Assembly (NCBI GenBank): GCA_031213475.1
Contig: JARUPZ010000019.1
Span: forward strand, 1,910,940 to 1,974,939
DNA length: 64,000 bases
Source of the DNA: Nereocystis luetkeana
Lineage: Eukaryota > Sar > Phaeophyceae > Laminariales > Laminariaceae
Direction of reading: 5' to 3'
This document shows positions 42,179-52,542 of the stretch, piece by piece. How positions within the stretch are numbered: position 1 is the first letter of the stretch; every line of letters begins with the position of its first letter. The notes beneath the pieces were generated by a model, which ran no database searches, had not been told where the DNA came from, and saw only the letters and a program-made list of their open reading frames with translations. Both the position numbers and the translations under genes were made by a program.

Positions 42179-42750
42179 TCGATAGACTCTTAGGTAGGCT
42201 GTTGATAGACTATTATTATCGTAAACCGCAACAGGTTTCCTTTTATTTGGGTTTCTATGGGTTTTTTCTTCTCTTTTTTTGCTGCGGTTTGACAGAGACG
42301 TTGGTATGTATCGGCGTCGAAGTTTATGCTACTGCATCGCGTTGAATGTCGGATGGCAAACATGACGGCAATAAGAGCGCAGATTGGCAGGGCCGCCAGT
42401 GATGGAGCTCTACTCCTTTCTACTTCCTACCCTCTATACTCTCTACTTTCAACTTTTCACTTTCTATTACTCTCTATTTTCTATTGTCTTCTTTGTACGG
42501 GCTACTTCAAGTTGCCCTTTTTTCAACTCTTCAGTGCTTCTTCCGATGTTATTTTTTGTGTTCTATTCATGCTCTCTTTTCTAGCTGTTCCCTCGATCGA
42601 GTCTTGTTCTCATCATCATTGTCATGGTTGGCCATCGCCCCCCCCCGCTCCCCCGGGTATTCCACCAACTCCGTGCTCGCCCTATTCATGACACTACCAC
42701 AAACAAACACACACAGTTGTATTTATGATGTTGCACGAGTCGTACATATA

Positions 42751-42860
42751 CTATCACGGGGGACCATAGTAAATAGGACCTACGGTGCAAACAAAAACCG
42801 ATATATTTACCTATTTTTACGAACAATATTTGGTCCTATTTACTATGGTCCCCCGTAATA
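42751..42860. mobile_element. MITE family 1
   Basis: CTATCACGGGGGACCATAGT at left and TATGGTCCCCCGTAATA at right; no TACCWGGTA unit inside. Confidence 0.75.
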
Positions 42861-43014
42861 GTTGGTCACCGCGATGATCGACATCAATAAGTTCCGCAGT
42901 ATTACTACCAATATTGTGGTTGCCATCCGAAATCACAACCGCTGGGCAACACCACGGGACCCTTCAACGTTGATCCTTCATAAACATGCCCAGAAACACA
43001 CACACAGACGAACA

Positions 43015-43100
43015 AACCCAAACGAAACAAACCGAACCAAAACCAAAGCGAAACAAACCAAACCAAACCAAACCAAATCAAACCAAACCAAACCAAGAAA
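43015..43100 (+). repeat. Short ACCAA/ACCGA array
   Basis: AACCAAACCAAACC units, about 85 bp; a third location of the same motif class. Confidence 0.6.
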
Positions 43101-43870
43101 AAAGGAAAATCTTATTTATGCCGCACATACAAAAAACCGGATGGCAAATGTACCACGAGATGGCAAAACACGATGCTAACATAATCGGACACCTAGGAAG
43201 GAACATAGTGCGGGAAAGACGACCCGGCCCTTGTCTGCGCAGGGATAGGGACGCACCACGAATCTCGCTCAGTACAGAAGGAAAGGACCGTAAAGGTAAA
43301 GGGAAGGGTCTCTCCACCCCTTCGCAGGCAGGGCAGATAGATCAACGATCTATCTGATCTATCTGTAGACCCTTTATACCGCTATGTGCCTAAATTTAAG
43401 TAACTTTCTGATTTCGTATAAGTATAGCAACGATCCTTATAATTGGGGACAGAGAGTGGTAATATCCAAACCTGCCGCTCTGAGGTGCTGTGCAGGATTT
43501 GCCGAGTTTGCAGATCCAACCCAGGAAACATATCATCCTGCAGATCACGCAGGTTGTACGGCTCATTCCGTCAGCCGGCAACGTGAGCTACAGATCATGC
43601 AGATCATAGAGATTATTCACATCATACAGATCACGCAGATTTTCCAGATCATACAAATCATACAGATCATACAGATCATACAGATCATGAAGATCAGGGA
43701 GCTATTTATATCTATCTATCTGTCTACCTATCCATCACCCATCTTCCCTGAAAGAACGAGATCATCAAACATGGGAATTCATTATCTATCTGATCTGTCC
43801 CTGGTGGGCACCACCATCCACCTTCTTGTCCCATCCATGCCATCTGAGAGTAAGAACTGTACGCAGGAAA

Positions 43871-44712
43871 ACGGGTAGTCTAGGCGTGTAGTGTACCTGG
43901 TATATAGTGTGTGCGCTCTTCAAGGGGGGGGGGGGGGTATACTCATTGTCATGCATGGGCGTAGTCGTATGACCACGGGGGCGGGGGGGGGGGGGGGTTG
44001 TACTCGATAAGGAGAGATGTACTCGATCTCATGCATGGCCGTAGTCGTATGACCATAGACCCCCGCATCCCTACAATGCCGGGACGGAGCATGTCGGGTT
44101 TTCACCGACCAGGCAGACATTGCTTGCACCAAGCGCGAAGCGCCGTGAGGTGTCTGGCGAGTCGCATGAAGGGTGAGCTGCATCCTACTAAGAACCGCTT
44201 TTGGGGCGGACTTGCATATGGACTACAGCTTCAATGAGTTGCTTGAATTTCCGGTGTAGGCATTTCCAGAGACAGCAATGGGAGTACTATGTAACTGCCT
44301 CTTGGGTGCCTTACCTTGAACACTACGTGATACGATCATTCCCAATTGTGCGAAGTAAAGGTTCTTTGCCTCGCACAAATGATCTAACTCGACAACCAGC
44401 TGTGGGCGACCGCCAAAAAAACAAAAACAAAAAAAGGTACCCTGGTTGTCTAGCTCAGGTAGTGAGCGGCATGTTTTACAGTGTCGTTGCCAACCGACGC
44501 CAACCCAACCTATATCAAATAGGCCAACGGGTAGTCTAGGCGTGTAGTGTACCTGGTATATAGTGTGTGCGTTCTTCAAGGGGGGGGGGGGGGGTATACT
44601 CATTGTCATGCATGGGCGTAGTCGTATGACCACGGGGGCGGGGGAGGGGGGGGGGTGTACTCGATAGGAGAGATGTACTCGATCTCATGCATGGCCGTAG
44701 TCGTATGACCAG
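43871..44712 (+). repeat. Direct duplication, unit 656 bp, second copy truncated
   Basis: ACGGGTAGTCTAGGCGTGTA and about 180 bp more at 43871 recur at 44527 with few differences, until similarity ends at GTATGACC (44712). The first unit holds the full SINE-like copy and the second only its tail. Confidence 0.7.
43980..44520 (-). mobile_element. SINE-like retroposon, full length
   Basis: On the plus strand: G run, TACTCGATAAGGAGAGATGT, full body, ending CCAACCCAACCTATATC. It is the best-preserved full copy in this orientation and is framed by the 656-bp direct duplication that starts at 43871. Confidence 0.65.
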
Positions 44713-44762
44713 CGGGGGGGGGGGAGGGTATTGTACACCTACCTGGTACTATTTAACACTAC

Positions 44763-44799
<37 letters not shown>

Positions 44800-45085
44800 A
44801 TTTTGTTGCGTATTATGGCTGGCTCCTTTTGCGATCGCGTTCTGTTTGGCTCTGTCGAGGTGGCGAGAGGGAAGAGAGGGGGGATATGTGGCCCACATTT
44901 TTTGAAGGAAATCCAATGTGCGGGTAGTAGTGGTGTTAGGGTCTTGGTCCGTTCCGATTGCTGCCACGCTGCTTGTTCTATGCACCGGCCGATTATTCTC
45001 GGTTGGACCTGCATCGTCTACTCACAGCATTATTTCTTACCATGCTTGCCACCCCTATGGCCAAATCAATGTTGATCTCACTCGC

Positions 45086-45205
45086 TATTATTACGGGGGG
45101 CTAGAACAACTAGGATCTATGGTACCCACAAAAACCTACCAGGTATATATTTACCCATTTTATCTAACAATATTTGGTCCTATTTACCATGGCCCCCCGT
45201 AATAA
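45086..45205. mobile_element. MITE family 1 with insertion
   Basis: Reverse core orientation; AAAACCTA/TATATTTACC is split by CCAGGTA at 45139-45145. Confidence 0.7.
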
Positions 45206-45340
45206 CATTCCCCCAAAAAACAAACCCGAACAAAAAGGGAAAACTAAAAGCAGGGTATCCTACCCACATATGCGCGAAGTCTATGTATCACTAGACCCCC
45301 CTCCGTATACTTGTGCCTGCTTTCCGGCCGGACATCGATC

Positions 45341-45465
45341 TATTACGGGGGGGCATAGTAAATAGGACCTATACGTATATACGGTGCAATCGAAAACCAA
45401 TAAATTCCCTTATTTTTACTATTAATAACACTATTTGGTCCTATTTACTATGGTCCCCCGCAATA
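45341..45465. mobile_element. MITE family 1
   Basis: TATTACGGGGGGGCATAGTA at left and TATGGTCCCCCGCAATA at right; the core has diverged and grown by about 15 bp. Confidence 0.65.
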
Positions 45466-46159
45466 CTATATGCTCCGAGGCGTTCTACGATAGAGGTTCA
45501 CCGTAAAATTTTCTGAGGCTCCTCACTTGAGGAGCTCCATACCTCACCCAAAAACTGACTCCAGCAGAAATCAAACTGCATCGCGGCGAATAATCCCATG
45601 CCAAACGTTTATTTTCGAAATCAAGATTGACATTCCGACGATTTGGGGTCAAGGAATCCCGTCTTTCAGAAAAAAAATTGCGGAAATTTGCTACCTCTAT
45701 CGTAGAACGGATCCTCCCGCCATACCGCCCTTTCTTGCTCCACCCTTTTCCTCTCACTCCTGCTGTTACGTTTGCCACCTTTCGATGCGTTTTGCCACCT
45801 TCTGATGATGTGGTCTTCACAACGTCGCTCACTCATACCATAACCATTGATTGCCAGAGGAGAACAACCCCCCCCCCCCAAAAAAAAAAAAACAGGGGAA
45901 AATATACAAGAAGAAATAAAAATACCCGCCGGTACGAAACACGCAGGAGAGTCGACCTCCATTTCGTGTCTACTTCCGGCGGAACATCGACCTACAGCAA
46001 CAGCGTGTACTCCGCCGCCCTTGCGCTCTACGTACGTACGTAGGACCCTTCCTCTCACAGATCAGTAGTTCGGGTTATCGTGCTTGCTACCCGTAACAAA
46101 TCAATGTGGAGCATGGGCTGCAACGTCGATCACTGACAATCACCCTCCATCAGCATCAT

Positions 46160-46412
46160 CATCATCATCGGACAGAAGAATAATAATAATAATAAGAATA
46201 AGAAGAAGATGAAGAAGAAGAAGAAGAAGAAGAAGATGAAGAAGAAGAAGAAGAAGAAGAAAGAGAACAAGAACAAAAAGAACAAGAACAAAAAGAAGAA
46301 GAGATAGAAATAAGAACAAGAACAAGATCAAGAACAAAAAGAAGAAGAAGAAGAAGAAGAAGAAGAAGAAGAAGAAGAAGAAAAAGAAAAAGAAGGAAAA
46401 GAAGAAGAAGAA
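46160..46412 (+). repeat. GAA/GAAC triplet microsatellite
   Basis: Polypurine tract of ATC, AAT, AAG and AAC units dominated by GAA; it is 250 bp of almost pure purine on one strand. Confidence 0.85.
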
Positions 46413-47461
46413 GGCCACAAGGGTAAAAAAAATCGAAAGAAAAAAGGAAATCTTTCATATCCTATGCACACGAGTCAACCCCCATTCGTGCGTATCTGCT
46501 TCCGGGCTACAGGCCGTCTGACACCCCCGAGATAACCACAAAAATAAATGATAACTGCTGCCGTGATGTTATCAGCCGCCTACGATCAGCGTGGACGCCG
46601 AGCAGCAATACGGGGTGAGGGGGCGCGTGTTTGCACCCACGCCTTACGACTCATTGCACGGTGTAACTCGGGCACCAACCAGCTTGCGTTACGCCCCCCA
46701 ATCAAGCACGATGGCCGTCGCTGTACGTAGTCGTTCCATTATTTACCTTCGATTTTCCCCATCACTGGGCGTGCACTACGTGCCGGTACGCCGTACGCAT
46801 GTATACACCGCAGACCTACGAGCGTGAGCATACAATAGGTATGAGCATGGCGTGGGGGTGCTCACGAAAGCTGAAGCTGCTTGATGGTATAGTTGGAGGT
46901 TTGGCTGGGACACACCGCCCGCATCCCGTTCCAGGCTTGTTTTACCAATATAGATGTACGCTAGAGAAATTCTTCGTGTTGTCACTCTCTCACGTGCGCT
47001 GTGTGTGCTCGGTTGGGAGATCTGAAAGGAGGGCTCCATGGCTACTATTTCCTCGCCTTGAACCCCTGTGATCCCTAACCCCGGCTTGTGTAGGCCTTCC
47101 AGGTATTCCACCACCCCTTTCCCTAGCGGTGGGTCTTTTGTATAGGGGATTTCCACAGACCAGTACCATAACACCAGCCCACCCTGATGAGCCGTGCTGG
47201 TAGAATACCTGGTGTACAATAAGGCAATATGGAAGATTTTTCCCTGGAAACACCGGGTTCCACGAACTATTGTTATAGAACACGAATCGAAGGTACCGCT
47301 CTTCCTCGAAACCCGCTCCCACGTACACCTCTATCCTGCGAGGCTATGGAGCTCCCCGAAGGGGCGCCCAAACATGGGGGAAAGGACAGGGAGGCTACCA
47401 GTAGGTATACCCCTATAAGGCACCGAACCTAACACCGCACCACCTTGGACGGCGGAAGGGA

Positions 47462-47650
47462 GCGGGGGGGGGGGCGGGTACTCATTGTGATGCACGGGCG
47501 TAGTCGCATGCATGACCATATGAACATGCACCTCCTCTCGCATCGCTGTGCATTGCCGGGGCGGAGCATATGTCCGGTTTTCACCGACCACCAACCGGCG
47601 GACATTGCCGGCATCAAGCGTGCGAAGCGCCGTGGGGTGTTCCGACGGAG
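47462..47650 (-). mobile_element. SINE-like copy, 5'-truncated and diverged
   Basis: G run, TACTCATTGTGATGCACGGG and a diverged body, including GGTTTTCACCGACCACCAAC. Confidence 0.5.
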
Positions 47651-47954
47651 GGGATGTGCGGGGGGGGGGGGGGGGGGGCAGCGCGGGCGGAAAACTACAT
47701 CCTTGAAAAGGAAGAGCACAGAAAGCTACCGCCGCATCTCCAGCGAAGGGGCAGGGGGAGGTTGGGAGGCGAGTGCACAGTGAAAGCGAAAGAACCGAGG
47801 CCCTACTCCCACATCCCCATCGAGGTGGTGGGGACGCGGCGGCGTAAATGCGTTCGGAAAACAGAACAAAAGCACAGAAAGCGACAGTCCTGCACCAGCA
47901 GGTGTGGTCACATTATAGTTACCCAAACCATGGGCGTGCGGGGCGGCGGGAGGT

Positions 47955-48036
47955 GGGGGGGGGGGGGGGGGGGTACTCGATAGGAGAGATGTACTCGATA
48001 TCATGCATGGCCGGCCGTAGTCGTTATGACCATAGA
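47955..48036 (-). mobile_element. SINE-like 3' stub
   Basis: G run, TACTCGATAGGAGAGATGTA, CTCGATATCATGCATGGCCG; it stops at GACCATAGA. Confidence 0.5.
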
Positions 48037-49129
48037 GGGGGTGGGAGCGAAAAATAACCAAGAATGTGCGTAGGACTAACGGTCAAGCGCGAAAACGCTG
48101 ATTTAGAGGAGGTTGAAGACGCGAGACCGTACGTATGTATACGTAAGCAACTCTGGCCACGAAACCCGGAACGAACGCAAAGACTGCCGGTACACTGCAA
48201 AAATGCCACGTATGCGTATACGGTACGTGCGTGTGTAAACTGTCACTCAAAGTCTGAGTTGCGGGCGTCGTTCCTAAATCCTAAATATCTCTGACTGCAG
48301 AAAAACGGCTAAGATACGTCAAGGCCGAGTTGCAAAGGCGGGGGGTTTCACTCCGAAAAACAAACCCAAAATTCAGAAAAAAACGGAAATTAATCGAGTG
48401 CAGTGGTGTCCTACCGACGACGCCAATTGTTAAAGATATTGGCACACGCACATAAAACGAGACCCGCACGTATCCCTCCCCCCCCCCTCCTGCGTTGTCA
48501 CGTCTTTCTTGTCGCCCTTTCGCGTGTGCTGTGTGAGTTGTATTGGACATATACGGGTTTCGGTATAGGATCCAATCCGGGTGCAAAACAGACGATCGGG
48601 TCTTGCCTCACCCCGAACGAACCCCCTGCCCTCTGGTTTTCAGTATGCGTACACAATTTAAGTACAACAGCAGTACAACTACTAGTAGTACTATAAAGTT
48701 CGAGTAGTAGTAACTCTTCCACTGGTGCCGTTATTTACAGGTGCTAATAGTTACACTTGCTGTTTTTGTTGGTGCTGCGCCGCTGTGAAAATTTAAATGT
48801 GAGCTGTGAAGGGCCCAGCAAGTAAGTGGGGTTCAAGGGTGTCTCTCGCTAGGATCACACCGCGCAAAAAGAGGAGAAGTCGGCGGGGAAATATAGATAG
48901 CGAGGTGTTGACAACTAAAACACTACCAGGTACCTGGTACGTGCGTACGCGCCTCTGTGCTCCCGTCTCTGCTCTTCTTGTGGTCTGATTTGTACCTCCA
49001 CGGCAGTCCCCTGCCCCCTACGCACGCATTCTTATTATACCCTCTATCAACTTTGTACCCGTGCGTGTCGTATGAAATTATGTGATATGATGTGATACAC
49101 GCACTCGTTCGTCGTGCAATCACACGCCC

Positions 49130-49173
<44 letters not shown>

Positions 49174-49225
49174 GAAGGAACAAACGCGTTGCTGTTGTTT
49201 GTTGTTTGGCCACCCACCCAGCATC

Positions 49226-49274
<49 letters not shown>
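49130..49274 (+). repeat. CTG triplets and AT dinucleotides
   Basis: (CTG)about 14 at 49130-49172 and (AT)about 20 at 49229-49271, 60 bp apart. Confidence 0.85.
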
Positions 49275-49275
<1 letters not shown>

Positions 49276-49519
49276 AGGTACCCACAGTGGCTGTGGTATC
49301 TCAAACGCACCATCCATTCATTTATTGACTGCTGCGTGTGGTTGGTTGCTGTTCAATAGTGTAGTTAGTGGTGGTGGTGTCGGTGTATGAGCGAGCGTAT
49401 CTGTGCTGCACAACACCAAAACACATCATCTACGAACAAAAAGGACACGCCAGCTATTATTAATACTACTACTCACTACTGTACTGTACGAGTGATAATT
49501 GTCCCGCCACAACCGCCAC

Positions 49520-49521
49520 AA

Positions 49522-49589
<68 letters not shown>

Positions 49590-49620
49590 GCACGAACAGC
49601 AACGACAACAGCAAACAGCA
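49520..49620 (+). repeat. CAA triplet microsatellite
   Basis: About 20 CAA units followed by CAG/CGA-rich variants. Confidence 0.85.
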
Positions 49621-50005
49621 GCAGAGCCACCCTGCTTAGGTCTCCGCCTCTCGGGCCTCAAGACTACTCACGGGTTGTACTCACGCCTCACAGACTTTTG
49701 TGCTCTCCGCCTCTCTCTCTGTCTCACAATCACCACAGCAAAGAGATCCGCAACGAGCATTTTTAGCAACTCATTTCGGTTCGGATTGCGGAAATCTGAA
49801 AATAGAAAACTGGTGCAGGTACACTGAAATTTTGAAATTTTCCAAAAAGTAGTGTCTTCAAAATTACCGATCATTTCGATTTTTCGTGGAAGATCGAACG
49901 GAGAACATATGTACAGGTGTGTGTGGAGAGGAGGTATTGAGTCGTTGGCATTATGCTTGAACATATTCATCACAAGCCTCCGGGTACCTACAGCAGTATT
50001 TCGGG

Positions 50006-50227
50006 GGACCATAGTAAATACCAGTAAATAGGACATGGTATAGAATGAAACCTACCAGGTACCTGGTACATATTTATCTTTTTTTACTATTACGGGGGAC
50101 CATAGTTAATAAGACCAAATATTGCTAGTAAAAATGGTTAAATATAGAGTTTTTTATATATACCATAGGTCCTATTAACTATGGCCCCCCGCAATAACAA
50201 TACTTGGTCCTATTTACTGTGGACCCT
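50006..50227. mobile_element. MITE family 1, outer copy split by a nested copy
   Basis: The left half begins TTTCGGGGGACCATAGTAAA and carries a double TACCWGGTA unit (50053-50068). It breaks at TTTTTTTAC (50087) and resumes ACAATACTTGGTCC at about 50197. Confidence 0.7.
50088..50197. mobile_element. MITE family 1, inner nested copy
   Basis: A complete palindrome inserted at the TA of TTTTTACTAACAAT in the outer copy, the same internal position used at 19873. Confidence 0.75.
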
Positions 50228-51319
50228 CCTGCGGGGGGGGGGCACGACAGATTGTTTCTCTTAGTTTCTGCTTTCATTTTTCTCCTTTTTCTCTTTCGAT
50301 TTGTCTACTTTGTTTTTGTTTTCTCTTTGGTTGTTTCTTTTCGTTTCTCTATTTCATAGATTGTGTATGTCGTGCCTGTCGTATCTAGTATGATGACATC
50401 GCTTTGCATTGCCCACTGCAGTGCTTACTCCACACGTGGCAACGTAGTATCTCTGTGGCGTAGCTTTGTGACCACAGAACTTGTATCTCTTCTAGGATTG
50501 GAGAATCGGCACGGACACTGACTGTGGTTGTGCTGGATGTCGACGGGTAGAAAGAACGGTTTGATGTGAAGAACACACACACGTAATAATAGTATCAATT
50601 ACCAGGTATACGGGGGACCCATGAGTAACTACCTGGTAGGATCTAATCTTGTGATTAATAGAAAAAATACGAAAATATATAGATAGGTTTTTGTATGTAC
50701 CGTATAGGTCCTATTTACCCCTACGTCCCCCGTAGCGTAGTAGTACGTAGTGGTATACCTCGATCGGTACCTTTTTTTTGCCCATGAACGATGAACCATC
50801 AACACACCGAGTACAGTGTCGAATCAACACTTCAACACTACTATACTCGGTCATTCATTGTCACTACGGACGGAACTCACAGCTTTGTGCTTGCACGTAC
50901 GACAGCAATCTGATAGGGACGGGCACACAGCAAACTGCCTCTACAGCAGCAGCAGTGTGTGTGTGTGTGTGTGTGTTCTTCACATTAAACCGTTCTTTCT
51001 ACCCGTCGACATCCAGCACAACCAGTGTCCGTGCCGATTCTTCCATCCTAGAAGAGATACAAGTTCTGTGGTCACAAAGCTACGCCACAGAGATACTACG
51101 TTGCCACGTGTGCAGTGTGAACTGCAGTGGGCAATGCAAAGCCATGTCATCATACTAGATACGACAGGCACGACATACGCAATCTATGAAATAGTGAAAC
51201 GAAAAGAAACAATCAAAGAGAAAACAAAAACAAGGTAGACAAGTCGAAAAAGAAAAAGAAGAAAAAAAATGAAAGCAAAATCTAAGAGAAACAATCTGTC
51301 GTGCCCCCCCCCCCGCAGG
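50228..51319. mobile_element. Fold-back element with inverted arms of about 360 bp
   Basis: The left arm (50228-50584) starts CCTGCGGGGGGG...CACGACAG and ends CACATCAAACCGTTC-complement sequence. The right arm (about 50955-51319) is its reverse complement, ending CTGTCGTGCCCC...GCAGG. Matches include GGCACGACAGATTGTTTCTC and GTCGACGGGTAGAAAGAACG, with only scattered differences. The loop (about 370 bp) contains a MITE family 1 copy. No transposase frame is visible. It abuts the right end of the MITE at 50006. Confidence 0.7.
50601..50738. mobile_element. MITE family 1 with insertions
   Basis: The left arm ATACGGGGGACCCATGAGTA is diverged. TACCTGGTA at 50630 splits the arm and TACCAGGTA at 50600 abuts the left end. 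It lies in the loop of the 1.1-kb fold-back element. Confidence 0.6.
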
Positions 51320-52050
51320 CGAGGTGGCCTACACTTGAAAAAGAACGAGCTGGAAAAAAGAAGAAATAACAAAAGACACCACTGCTTGTGAACAGAGTAA
51401 GACAAAGAACCAAGGAGAAAGTAACAAGGAAAAATAACAAAGGGGAAATAACAGGCAGACCAAAGCCCAAAGCACCTTCTAGGTGGCGGCAGCAGCTTGT
51501 GGTACGAGTAGTATAGCCAGGTTCTCCCTGCTAATCCGCCTGGTACCTTGCTACCCAGACTGCCGTCTCCGCCCTGCGTTCGTCAACTATGCCCAGCCCC
51601 TTGGCGTCAGACAATACGAGCCGAGCAGAGCAGGTTCGTCTTCCTACCACGCCACACGGCTCCTTGAGTACGGCTTATCAATCAGAAAAGGAAGAGGAAG
51701 AGAAAAAATGAAATGAAAATCACGGAGAGTCAGCGCAAGAAAGAAAAAAAAAAACAGTGGGAACGAACGACCGTAAAATATTATCGTACTCGGTACGAAA
51801 CCTACAAAAAAACAGCATACTGCTGTACCAGCATACCAGCATACCTCGTACCTGGTACGTTTTACAGGTACCAGGTACTGGTACCTGGTGCCTACCAGTA
51901 CCTGGTGCCTGGTATTGATTGTTGTCGTACCGTATATGTATGACGGAAAAAATCGGAAAAAAGAAAAAAGAATAAAATACTCGTTGGTTTGTTCCTGGCT
52001 GTGGCGCTCGGCTGGCTACTGGCTGGCGGGCGAAAAGCGGTGGAACCTAC

Positions 52051-52122
52051 CAACCTCATCTTCAAAATCGGATTCACACATTCATCTACGTATATAAAAT
52101 CCTCGTCACTCGTCACCTCCAT
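52051..52122 (-). CDS. Possible first coding exon of a divergent gene
   Basis: ATG at 52122 (GCAATGG) opens MEVTSDEDFIYVDECVNP and 24 codons in all, to donor GTAGGT (phase 0). The acidic, non-repetitive composition is unlike the flanks. It lies about 110 bp upstream of, and divergent from, the ATG of the WW-domain exon, as in a head-to-head gene pair. No following exon was identified on the minus strand, so this is a candidate only. Confidence 0.3.
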
Positions 52123-52231
52123 TGCACATAGCCAGCACAAAAACAACAGCAGCTTTTTTTTTTTTGGAACGGGACCACATCATCATCACACACACTATTT
52201 AATATAGCCAGGCCTGCTTTGCCCGGTCGTG

Positions 52232-52542
52232 ATGAAGAAGGCCGTGCGCAGCATGGAATCCTTGGCGGAGAACGACGAAGAGGAGGAGGAAGAGGAGGAA
52301 GAGGAGGAGGAGGAGGAGGACGAGGAGGAGGAGGACGAGGAGGAAGACGAGGACGAAGACGAGGAAGATGACGACGAGGAGGATGACGACGAGGAGGATG
52401 ACGACGAGGAGGACTTGCCTCCAGAAGCGGCCATGTGGCGGAGTGTCCAAGATCAGGCCAGCGGGAAAACGTACTATTACCACATTTGCACGAGAGAGTC
52501 CGTATGGGACAAGCCTCTGGCTTTGTGCTCGGCGCGAGAGAG
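52232..52542 (+). CDS. WW-domain protein exon with long acidic tract
   Basis: ATG 52232 gives MKKAVRSMESLAEND, an uninterrupted run of about 55 Glu/Asp, then LPPEAAMWRSVQDQASGKTY, a YYH core and TRESVWDKPLAL. The two Trp, the Tyr block and the final W..P are the WW fold, which binds Pro-rich ligands; SGKTYYYH...VWDKP is the splicing/FBP11-like subtype (family knowledge). The frame ends at GAGAG/GTGAGA (52543), a donor followed at once by a stop, so at least one more exon is expected. An acceptor at 52211 (phase 1) is also possible, which would make this an internal exon. The acidic tract is encoded by a GAG/GAC microsatellite, so its length is probably variable. Confidence 0.6.

Larger units (their letters stand above)
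36697..52050. other. Repeat-dominated spacer without recognisable genes
   Basis: Between the giant-protein gene and the WW exon I find only SINE-like copies, LINE stubs, MITEs, a fold-back element, microsatellites and G runs. Open frames here follow simple repeats or mobile elements. Small non-coding genes cannot be excluded. Confidence 0.5.

Noticed and set aside
45485..45832. Minus-strand frame of 115 codons
   Set aside because: Protein-like in places, but without motifs, splice context or codon bias, and next to a MITE. I could not support it.
46140..46458. Open frames of Phe, Leu and Ser runs opposite a GAA tract
   Set aside because: They come entirely from the polypurine microsatellite.
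49387..49827. Gln-rich open frame of 146 codons
   Set aside because: The Gln run is the CAA microsatellite. The rest lacks codon bias, and the opposite strand is equally open.
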